This document shows positions 44,443 through 52,174 of a stretch of 64,000 nucleotides of DNA, piece after piece; the stretch's first letter is position 1; every line of letters begins with the position of its first letter. This DNA comes from Moritella sp. Urea-trap-13. Lineage in GTDB: Bacteria > Pseudomonadota > Gammaproteobacteria > Enterobacterales > Moritellaceae. The notes below the pieces were generated by a model. It saw only the letters and a list, made by a program, of their open reading frames with translations, was not told the DNA's origin and searched no databases. The stretch is taken from positions 372,281 through 436,280 of the forward strand of contig NZ_PJCA01000027.1 in assembly GCF_002836355.1 (NCBI RefSeq), in the 5' to 3' direction. The position numbers were made by a program, and so were the translations under genes.

Positions 44443-45354
44443 ATGAAAAAGACTATTCTTGCTACTGCAATTTTACTAGCTGGCGCTGCAAACGCTGCTG
44501 AAGTTTATAACAACGAAGGTACTACAGTTTCTTTAGGTGGTTCTTTCCGTGGTCACGTTGCTATTGACAGCTCTGATGAAGTTAATTTTGAAGATGCTGG
44601 TTCACGTTTCGATATTAAAGCAGCTAAAGAACTAGACAATGGTCTTAAAGCATTCGGTCAAATGGAAATTAAATATAAAGACGTTGATTCTCTTGACACT
44701 TTATATGTAAACAATGCTTTCCTTGGTTTAGAACATGACGTATATGGTAAACTGATTCTAGGTAAAAAACTGGGTCTGAATGATGATCTAGTAATGAACG
44801 ATTTCTCATACGAGAATGGCGTTTATAACCACCAATCTGCTGACGCAGGTTCTGATACTCAAGACCAACTTGAATATACTAAAGCATTCGGCGGCGCATC
44901 AGTAGTTGTTGGTCTAATCGACCAAGATACTTACTCTATCGGTGGTACATACGAAGTTGCTGGTCTATCTCTTGGTGTTGCTTACAACATTAAAAATGAT
45001 GCAAAAGTTGGTGCAACTAATGCTACATCAGACAACTCTGCTTTAATCGTAGGCGCACAATACTCACTTGACGCATTAACGTTAGGTGTTCAATACCAAG
45101 CATTAGAAGTTAATAGTGCTGATATTTCTGCATACGGTTTTGGTGCTCATTACGCTATAGGTCAAGCTGGCGTATACGCTATGTATGACATCTTAGACGG
45201 CGATGCAAAATCTGATGAAGGTTCTGAGCTAGTTGTTGGTGCTGATTACGAAATCGCTAAAGACGTAAAAACATATGCTGAATTTAATACTTCAGACAAT
45301 GAAGTTACAGGTTCTGATAACACTCTTTGGTTAGGTGCTCGTGTATACTTCTAA
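44443..45354 (+). CDS. General porin (Gram-negative trimeric type)
   Basis: A 303-residue outer-membrane protein. The signal peptide ends at ANA before AEVYNNEGT. Repeated amphipathic strands follow, with porin features GSRFDIKAAKELDNGLKAFGQMEIKY early, AFLGLEHDVYGKLILGKK, and a final strand LWLGARVYF ending in Phe, the barrel-assembly signal. The size and pattern resemble OmpL/OmpH-like porins of Photobacterium and related marine bacteria. AAAGGA precedes the ATG. Codon use looks highly biased, as expected for an abundant protein. Its terminator overlaps the end of the convergent gene. Confidence 0.9.
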   Translation: MKKTILATAILLAGAANAAEVYNNEGTTVSLGGSFRGHVAIDSSDEVNFEDAGSRFDIKAAKELDNGLKAFGQMEIKYKDVDSLDTLYVNNAFLGLEHDVYGKLILGKKLGLNDDLVMNDFSYENGVYNHQSADAGSDTQDQLEYTKAFGGASVVVGLIDQDTYSIGGTYEVAGLSLGVAYNIKNDAKVGATNATSDNSALIVGAQYSLDALTLGVQYQALEVNSADISAYGFGAHYAIGQAGVYAMYDILDGDAKSDEGSELVVGADYEIAKDVKTYAEFNTSDNEVTGSDNTLWLGARVYF

Positions 45355-45386
45355 TCACTTGATTAGTTGAATATATAATACCAATG

Positions 45387-45413
45387 AAACCCAGTCAATT
45401 GACTGGGTTTTTT
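45387..45413. terminator. Bidirectional terminator overlapping the stop of the convergent gene
   Basis: AAACCCAGTCAATTGACTGGGTTT is a perfect palindrome; its T side serves the porin gene. The stop codon and last codons of the leftward propeller gene (ending KNPVN) are written within it. Confidence 0.9.
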
Positions 45414-48145
45414 GTTTTTATAGCAAGTATGATAATAAGTAACATTAAAAATAGAAGACTAATATTACCTCCCTTTTTACTCTTTGAAATATTAACATCT
45501 TCAACCTTGGCTATGGTCTGTGATTGAAACGTGAACCTTAAAGGACCAAGTTTTAGTTCTGTGGTTACTTTAATTCCGTTGTCTGCTGCACTGATATGCC
45601 TTAAGCAAAGCGTATTACCGTTATTTATATAACCTGTACTATCAGTATAATCGCCAGTGCAATTCTTTGAATACTCGCCATTGACGATAGTAATCGATGC
45701 GTTTTCCGCTAATCCCCTTATGATTTTTTCTTCACTTTCTATTAAACTGTTTAGGGCTACATCTAATTTATCGGGAAAATAAAAAGCATTGGGAATAGCT
45801 AAGTTTGTATTTGCGCTAAAAATACCCCGCCCATGTGTAGCAGCATAGAGCATTGAGTTATCTCCCCAAGTTAGTTCATCTATAGACACATTAGCCGGAC
45901 CATGATGCTCTAAACTCCAGCTATCACCATTATTATTACTGGTAAATATACCCACTTCGTTGCCAATATATATCCAATTATGTTGGATTGGGTGTATCGC
46001 GATAGCTCTGATTGGCGCGGGTGGTAATGCCCCTGACTCAGAACCAGCACTATTATTCCAGGTTATCCCACCATCTGTAGAACGCCATAGATTATCTTCT
46101 TCATAACCACCAAATGATATAAACAGAATATCTTTATTCACAGGACTAACTGTTATGCGTGTCAAATATCGTTGTGGTAGATTAGCCCCACTAATATTTA
46201 CCCATTCAGGTTGCAGCGCCATTGCATTATTAGTTTTAAAAATTGAGCCGTCGTTATGTCCAATATAGACTGTATTACTGTCATTGGAGGGGATTGCGAT
46301 AGCACTAATCGGGGAGAAATTTTCTGTTATTACTTTAATGCTTTTCCATGTAGGAGTTACTGCTTTGATATCATCACTTAGCCAGAGTTGACGAGAGCCT
46401 GCAAGCATCCTACTAGGGTTGTTAGGGTCGAGGATAAAAGGAGCAATGAAATTAGGACTATCATTGATCATATCATTTGTATAAATGCTTTTTGAGCTAA
46501 TACCACCATTGCTACTGCGATGAAGACGTAAATAAACATACTCACCATATAAATAATTATCGTCTGTTGGATCTGCGGCTGAGAAGCCACCATCACCACC
46601 GTATGTACTGGTCCAATTCTCACTATCACCGTTATACACTAAAGTGCCATTATCCTGAGTTCCACCTACAAGCTTACCGTGATTGCTAACCGCCACGCTA
46701 TAGAATTGGGTGATGGACAAGTTGTTATTAAGTTCTTTCCAGCCAGTAGCACCTTGAGCAAGAGAAATATTAGGGGTTTCATAAATGCCACCGTCATTGG
46801 CAAAGAATAAACGCTGATTATTGATACCGTCATAATCGGGATGATGAATAATAAAATGATGGTCAGCGTGTGCTGATAGAGGGGCTTGCCACCAAGTGCT
46901 TATTTTATTGAAACTAATACCTCCATCAAGGCTACGCCATAGATCAATACCACCAATGATAATATGGTTTTCATTTAATGGGTCTACCCACAATGCATTA
47001 TCATACCAGCCTTGAGCGCCTAAATAGGATAAGCCAGTATTAATTAACTGATATGATTGTCCACCATTGGTGCTTTTCCATAGTTCTCCGCCATTATAAT
47101 CGACGGATGCAAAAACAGTATTGGTGTTTGAATGCGCATACGCAGTTTCTATACGGACATTATTGATGTGACTCAGTCCTTGTGCAATAGACCAGCTTAA
47201 GCCCTTATCTTGAGAGTAGAGTAGCCCTGACCAAGTACCAGCAATAAGTTTATTATCGTCATTGGGATTAACATCAACATCATTACTTCTTCCTTGAAAG
47301 GTATTGTTCCAATTTAGCCCGCCATCATTAGAAATGAAAATACCGGTGTGAGTTGCCGCAATAATAGCGGAGTTATTACGGCGACTAGTAAGCCGATTAA
47401 CCCAGTAAAAGTCGGTGTTATTTTGTGTTGAAATTAATGAACTCCATGTTTGACCTTTATTATTTGATTTGAAAATGCCTAGTCCACGAATTTGATCCAT
47501 ATTAAAAATGCCTTCACCTGTACCTGCGTACATTACATTGTTATCATTTGCATCAAAAATGATGCTGCTTACTGAAAGGTTTGCCATAAAATCATCAAGA
47601 GGTTGCCAATTATTACCACTATTTTTACTTGACCAAATACCACCTGATACCGAACCGACATAAATATTAGCTGAATTATCAGGATCAAATGCGATAGAAC
47701 GAATTCGCCCACCTACGTTACCAGGCCCTAAAGCTTGCCATGACATCGAGTTAATTCCCGCATCGGCATAATTTTGGCGACGAAGATTATGCATTTGTGC
47801 TTGAACTTTTTGTAATTGGCCTACATTTATCTTTTTATCCTGACTTAATTTTTGTTGGTGGCGGAAAGCTTTTGCTTCACCAGGATGATCAGGCTTAGGC
47901 ATGGCTAACTTGGTTAGTGAACGGTTTAATTTGGAGATTGGCATTTGACATAAAGCGGGAAGTGTCAAACTACGTTTTTCCATCAGGTTTTCAACTTTAT
48001 CGATAGAAAGGTCGTTCAGTATATTCCTACGGGCAGCGTCAAATACAGTACCGCAATAGGGGGTTTGGATAGAATAAATAAATCCGCTCATTATTAAGAT
48101 TGATATAATCGTTAGTTTAGTAACAATACTCTTTGACACTTGCAT
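45395..48145 (-). CDS. Exported Asp-box (BNR) beta-propeller protein with GlyGly-CTERM-like tail
   Basis: A 916-residue secreted or surface protein. An N-terminal signal segment is followed by a helical region and, from about residue 140 to 790, a chain of Asp-box repeats: SKNSGNNW, SNNKGQTW, SNDGGLNW, SQDKGLSW, STNGGQSY, SLDGGISF, STDGGITW and SNNNGDSW. These build sortilin/sialidase-like propellers; no sialidase catalytic set is evident. A C-terminal beta domain with two Cys (SITIVNGEYSKNC ... CLRHISAADN) precedes KKGGNISLLFLMLLIIILAIKTK, a Gly-Gly, hydrophobic helix and basic end like GlyGly-CTERM substrates of rhombosortase. It follows a small exported protein gene by 15 bases. Ligand unknown. 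Confidence 0.85.
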   Translation of the reverse strand: MQVSKSIVTKLTIISILIMSGFIYSIQTPYCGTVFDAARRNILNDLSIDKVENLMEKRSLTLPALCQMPISKLNRSLTKLAMPKPDHPGEAKAFRHQQKLSQDKKINVGQLQKVQAQMHNLRRQNYADAGINSMSWQALGPGNVGGRIRSIAFDPDNSANIYVGSVSGGIWSSKNSGNNWQPLDDFMANLSVSSIIFDANDNNVMYAGTGEGIFNMDQIRGLGIFKSNNKGQTWSSLISTQNNTDFYWVNRLTSRRNNSAIIAATHTGIFISNDGGLNWNNTFQGRSNDVDVNPNDDNKLIAGTWSGLLYSQDKGLSWSIAQGLSHINNVRIETAYAHSNTNTVFASVDYNGGELWKSTNGGQSYQLINTGLSYLGAQGWYDNALWVDPLNENHIIIGGIDLWRSLDGGISFNKISTWWQAPLSAHADHHFIIHHPDYDGINNQRLFFANDGGIYETPNISLAQGATGWKELNNNLSITQFYSVAVSNHGKLVGGTQDNGTLVYNGDSENWTSTYGGDGGFSAADPTDDNYLYGEYVYLRLHRSSNGGISSKSIYTNDMINDSPNFIAPFILDPNNPSRMLAGSRQLWLSDDIKAVTPTWKSIKVITENFSPISAIAIPSNDSNTVYIGHNDGSIFKTNNAMALQPEWVNISGANLPQRYLTRITVSPVNKDILFISFGGYEEDNLWRSTDGGITWNNSAGSESGALPPAPIRAIAIHPIQHNWIYIGNEVGIFTSNNNGDSWSLEHHGPANVSIDELTWGDNSMLYAATHGRGIFSANTNLAIPNAFYFPDKLDVALNSLIESEEKIIRGLAENASITIVNGEYSKNCTGDYTDSTGYINNGNTLCLRHISAADNGIKVTTELKLGPLRFTFQSQTIAKVEDVNISKSKKGGNISLLFLMLLIIILAIKTKNPVN

Positions 48146-48160
48146 AGAAACGCCTGCTTG

Positions 48161-48526
48161 TTATTGTACATTAGCAATAATTGAGTAACGTATAATATTC
48201 TTACAACCGTCCATGTTTTGCGATATTATTGTCATTTCATACTTACCAAATGTAGTAAACAGCATGGACTTCTGCACGAGGTCGTTAAAATAAGTGAATT
48301 CTGCTTGCTTAAAATCCTTTCTTCCAAGCATCACCTGCCAGTTGTTAGACGTTTGATTTTGATTGATTTTTATTATTTGAAATGGCTGAATAAAAAAAAT
48401 GGATTTTCCTTGTTTAACTAATTCGATTAAATTGATGTTATCGGGAGGCGGGTTTGCATTACATGGAAAGAATAATATTGATAGTAATAATGAGGTGTAG
48501 AGGTGTGATAGGTAATAATTTCTCAT
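48161..48526 (-). CDS. Small exported protein of unknown function
   Basis: A 121-residue protein with a signal peptide (LYTSLLLSILFFPCNA before NPPPDN). The mature part of about 95 residues is beta-rich (IFFIQPFQIIKI, WQVMLGRKDF, KYEMTIISQNMDGCKNIIRYSIIANVQ) and has one Cys. I recognise no family. AAAGGT lies ten bases before the ATG. It is the first gene of a two-gene operon with the propeller protein, 15 bases apart, so it may be a partner or chaperone of it. Confidence 0.7.
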   Translation of the reverse strand: MRNYYLSHLYTSLLLSILFFPCNANPPPDNINLIELVKQGKSIFFIQPFQIIKINQNQTSNNWQVMLGRKDFKQAEFTYFNDLVQKSMLFTTFGKYEMTIISQNMDGCKNIIRYSIIANVQ

Positions 48527-48616
48527 AATGATATACCTTTAATCAATGATAGGCATAAGCATAGGTAAATTGTTAGCTGATATAAATTTGAATTTTTATT
48601 ATTGAAGAGTAAAGCG

Positions 48617-48651
48617 AATGTGTGCTATCGAGTTAGTAAATAGCACACATT
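48617..48651 (-). terminator. Probable terminator of yjbH-like gene
   Basis: Perfect 11-bp stem AATGTGTGCTA / TAGCACACATT with a 13-base loop, 27 bases past the stop. The T run in the leftward direction is poor. Confidence 0.6.
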
Positions 48652-48677
48652 TTAAATCGACTTGTTTTTTTTACTAA

Positions 48678-50783
48678 TTACAGTGTTAAATATTTTAAAT
48701 AAGCATTACGCAATCTATATACGTTTGATTCGAAATATTTTGGCGACATTCTGTCATCATTATAATATTGACGAGCTAAGTTGTGTTGTAGATTAATTGA
48801 TGATCCCATTCCAGTATTTAAATTGTTATGTGATTTACCAATCCTAGTTTGCAGTGCATAAGTAAATTGATCCGTACCGCGTAGCTGCACATAACCGGGT
48901 TTCATATCACGCCATAACGTCAGCGGTATTGAAACACCTAACGAGATAAACTCCTCCGCTTCATTCGAATTTACAGCTGTTGTTGATTGATAGGTAGCTT
49001 GTAGCTTAGCATCACCTAGCCAGTGTGTTGATGTGATCTTGTAGCCAGAGTCACCACCCCAATAGTTACCGCCTTCGACAGTTCCTTGCCAACTAAACTC
49101 GGGGACAGATAAGGTATAGCTTGATAATGCTGTATCTCGGTCTTCTATATAATAGCCATTTTTATCACGCTCATCGGCATGTGAAAACTGGCTAATTTGG
49201 AAATCGAAGCTATGTCGCCCCTCGGGTGATGTCCAGTTAGTTTCATTCATTAAACCTTGGTAGTTGGTCCTGATAATACCAACAGATGTTTGGTTAGTTA
49301 CATCAAAAGGCAAACGGAATGTTTGATGAATTAAGACCCGATCTATCTCACTTTCATAGCGGCTGTCAGCCCAGATTTCACCATCTTCAAAATCATCACT
49401 ATTTGAAACTGGCAGTAAATGACGAACATCAACCGCTGCACCAGACCATAATGTAGTATATACGTTGGTTGCTAGTGCGAGTGAATAATCAAATACACCG
49501 TATTCAGTGGCATCTCTATGTTGTAACGCTGGAGATAAAATAATTTGAGTACGACCAAAGCCTGACTCATTATTGCTTTCTAGCCAATTACCTTCTTTGA
49601 TTACTTCGGTTAGCATGGAAGTTGAGAACTTGATATCAGTGCAAGATTCACCAGTTTTTACAAAGGCGCGATAACAAACCGCTGAGGTGCTCACTTGCAT
49701 CATGGGAATATCATTAACCAAGGTAAATAGTTCAAACGCTTGGTTGCCAGCTTCGATACCTAAATCGTTATAAATATCATTGCCTAAGTGGCTACTAATA
49801 ATTCCTAATGCGACCCCGACACCATCCATTTGGTTATGGTTATAGCGACGGTTTTCTAGCGATACAATAACTTTAGCGTCTTTACTACCGAGCTGTACGT
49901 TGATAAAACCTTCATCGACTAAAGCCTTTTTAAGCTCTGTCAGACTAGCTGATGAACTTTGTGCTTGTGCTATGTGTATAGTGTCACTTAAGGCTAATGT
50001 TTTATCTTTAGCGTACGCATCAGCTTGAGTGAAGTTGTAGTTCATAAATGGCATGCTGGCGTTTAACGCCCACATTGTTTCATTTTCTTTATTTACATTG
50101 GCTGACTCATGGCCGTTATACACTTGATATTGTAATGCCACCTGTGCGCCATATGGTAATAAGTCTTCGGGGGTAAATACTTTTACGGCGCCATTGAACT
50201 CTGTTGAATCATATTCACCAATAAATTGTACGAAAGACAGGGGTTGTAATTCGATAGAGCCAAAAGGACCATCCATGATACCCATTGTCATGTCTGATTT
50301 ACCATAACCAGCACTAAAACGCACTGGTAACGCATCAAATTCATAATCCGCTACGGCATAATAGGTTGCAAAATTGTTTGCTGCACCACCGATATCCTGA
50401 CCGCCAATTGCAACATTGAAACCTGTGTAATCATATACAAAAGGCAGTTGATATTTAGCAGAAGCTGAAAGGTCTCGTATACCACAACCTGATTCTGTGT
50501 ATAGGTTACAAGAATAAGTTTGGGTAACGATACGACCACCGGCTTCAAACCCTGGCGCAAAACCAGCGGCGAAGAATAGATTATCTAAGTCAGCGATGTG
50601 ATTTTGAAAAGGTACACCTTGGCCATATAATAGTGAAAAATCACCGTAATCGATAACTTGTGCATTAGGCGTTAATAGCGCACCGGTAAAACTCTGGGCG
50701 GAAAGTAAGTTCTCAACTTCAGCGATAGCAGAATAGGAAATTGCTAAGCTAAGGCTTGTGAATAAGCTTGCTTTGATAGACAT
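48678..50783 (-). CDS. YjbH domain outer-membrane protein
   Basis: A 701-residue predicted outer-membrane beta-barrel of the YjbH/GfcD family. A signal peptide (LSLAISYSAIAE) is followed by the family opening AQSFTGALLTPNAQVIDYGDFSLLYGQG (partial), FFAAGFAPGFEAGGRIV and many barrel strands, with a periplasmic stretch near SLTELKKALVDEGFINVQLGS. YjbH/GfcD proteins occur with GfcB and GfcC in exopolysaccharide or group 4 capsule export. Those partners are absent here; the upstream gene instead encodes a Gly-rich lipoprotein. GAAGTGA precedes the ATG. A terminator separates it from the lipoprotein gene, so it may have its own promoter or depend on read-through. Confidence 0.87.
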   Translation of the reverse strand: MSIKASLFTSLSLAISYSAIAEVENLLSAQSFTGALLTPNAQVIDYGDFSLLYGQGVPFQNHIADLDNLFFAAGFAPGFEAGGRIVTQTYSCNLYTESGCGIRDLSASAKYQLPFVYDYTGFNVAIGGQDIGGAANNFATYYAVADYEFDALPVRFSAGYGKSDMTMGIMDGPFGSIELQPLSFVQFIGEYDSTEFNGAVKVFTPEDLLPYGAQVALQYQVYNGHESANVNKENETMWALNASMPFMNYNFTQADAYAKDKTLALSDTIHIAQAQSSSASLTELKKALVDEGFINVQLGSKDAKVIVSLENRRYNHNQMDGVGVALGIISSHLGNDIYNDLGIEAGNQAFELFTLVNDIPMMQVSTSAVCYRAFVKTGESCTDIKFSTSMLTEVIKEGNWLESNNESGFGRTQIILSPALQHRDATEYGVFDYSLALATNVYTTLWSGAAVDVRHLLPVSNSDDFEDGEIWADSRYESEIDRVLIHQTFRLPFDVTNQTSVGIIRTNYQGLMNETNWTSPEGRHSFDFQISQFSHADERDKNGYYIEDRDTALSSYTLSVPEFSWQGTVEGGNYWGGDSGYKITSTHWLGDAKLQATYQSTTAVNSNEAEEFISLGVSIPLTLWRDMKPGYVQLRGTDQFTYALQTRIGKSHNNLNTGMGSSINLQHNLARQYYNDDRMSPKYFESNVYRLRNAYLKYLTL

Positions 50784-50808
50784 AAATCACTTCAATTTTT
50801 TAAGTTAG

Positions 50809-50836
50809 AAAAAAGGCTCCTAACTTAGGAGCCTTA
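50809..50836 (-). terminator. Terminator of the Gly-rich lipoprotein gene
   Basis: AAGGCTCCTAA and TTAGGAGCCTT form a perfect stem with minimal loop, followed leftward by six T. Confidence 0.9.
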
Positions 50837-50858
50837 AAATGTTAATTAGCGAAAGCGA

Positions 50859-51758
50859 TTAATCGCCACTACCACCGCCACTACCACCAGTACCGCCACC
50901 AGTGCCGCCACCAGTCGCTGGAGGAGTCGGTGGATCTACTGGTTTAGCTTTAGGTAAATCTGGTGTTGGTGGTGTAGGTTCAGGAAGTGATGGATCTGCT
51001 ATTTTGTCCTCTACATCTTGAACATAGTCTTTAACTTCAGTTTCATCAAAATCTACGTAAACAGTATCGCCTGTTGCGCTTGTTGGGTAAGCTGGATTTG
51101 CTGCTATTACATTTTCAGATAGTGTAGAGGCTGTAGTTGTTAGAGCTTCAGCTGTTGCATCTGGGCTTGCTGTTAATACATCAGATAATACTGCTGTTGT
51201 CGCTGCAAGAAGACTCGCATCAGTTGGATTAGTAGTAGTTAATTCTTTTAAAACTGCTTCTGTATTTGAAAGTAATTTAGTTACAGACACGCCATTATTA
51301 AGTAACGAACCTAAGCCTAATGATGTTAATACAGTTGTTGCTGTTGCTTCTGAATATACTGCACCAGTTGCTGCTAACTCTTTAGCAATCAGAGTTGTCA
51401 TCGGAGATGCTGTTATTGGACTATTAGCTTGAGCCATTCCTTTAGGAATAGAGTACGTTACGCCTACCATTGACTTACCATTTGATACGTCAACAGCATT
51501 TGAACCAGGTAGACCAGTAAATTGGAATGAACATGTTTCTGGTGAAAATTGTGGTGCTAGATTAAAAAATTTAGCGTTACCAGTGAAATCTGTTTTACTT
51601 GTTTCAGTTGTTCCGTCATCGCAAGCTGCAACAGCTGTCATGTTCTGTACTGCAGGATCGAATGCTTGAACTGATTTAGATGATGCATCAACGTTATCAT
51701 CGTTACAGCCTGATAATAGAATACCGGCAACTGCGATCGCTAGAAGTTTAATTTTCAC
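50859..51758 (-). CDS. Lipoprotein with Pro/Gly-rich C-terminus, function unknown
   Basis: A 299-residue lipoprotein (lipobox LLSGC, Cys18). The first half is a beta domain with two cysteines and the segment SPMTTLIAKELAATGAVYS, a motif often seen in large marine surface lipoproteins. The middle is Ala/Thr-rich and helical. The end is a Pro-rich stretch and then GGGTGGGTGGSGGGSGD. The start is GTG at 51758 behind AAAGGA. No enzymatic motif is seen. Position before the YjbH barrel gene suggests an envelope partner in polysaccharide or surface-layer work. Confidence 0.75.
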   Translation of the reverse strand: MKIKLLAIAVAGILLSGCNDDNVDASSKSVQAFDPAVQNMTAVAACDDGTTETSKTDFTGNAKFFNLAPQFSPETCSFQFTGLPGSNAVDVSNGKSMVGVTYSIPKGMAQANSPITASPMTTLIAKELAATGAVYSEATATTVLTSLGLGSLLNNGVSVTKLLSNTEAVLKELTTTNPTDASLLAATTAVLSDVLTASPDATAEALTTTASTLSENVIAANPAYPTSATGDTVYVDFDETEVKDYVQDVEDKIADPSLPEPTPPTPDLPKAKPVDPPTPPATGGGTGGGTGGSGGGSGD

Positions 51759-52174
51759 TGTTTATTCCTTTAATTATAATTTTTGCAAGAGTTTCCCAAA
51801 ACACCAAAGCTGGTAACGTTAGGTATACTGTAAAATATGTACATTTTTAGGTAGATTAACATTTACACTTCTTTACCACAAGTGTTGTGTGATTGTAAAA
51901 TATGTTTTTATATGTAAACTTACTTCTATAAATATAACATGCGTTTATTGTAAATTCGCTTAGGTTTATGGTTTGTTAATTAAAAATTAGATATAGGTAG
52001 TATTTTTATATTTTAAATTAGTTTTACTTCTTAATTATACTTTTTTATCGTATTTCGGATATTGCTTTACAGTGCTTTAGTGATCACATATTAGTTAGTT
52101 ATGTTGCTAGAACGTAAACTTTTGATACTATAGTTATTCTTATCCCATTCTTATAAAAAATAATTGGTATTGCC
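51759..52174. other. Intergenic region with two TGTAAAATATGT repeats
   Basis: The 12-mer TGTAAAATATGT occurs at 51829-51840 and at 51894-51905, 65 bases apart, and the first sits in a larger AT palindrome around ATGTACAT. The region is divergent between the lipoprotein and mscS genes and must hold both promoters. No coding sequence is visible. Confidence 0.5.
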
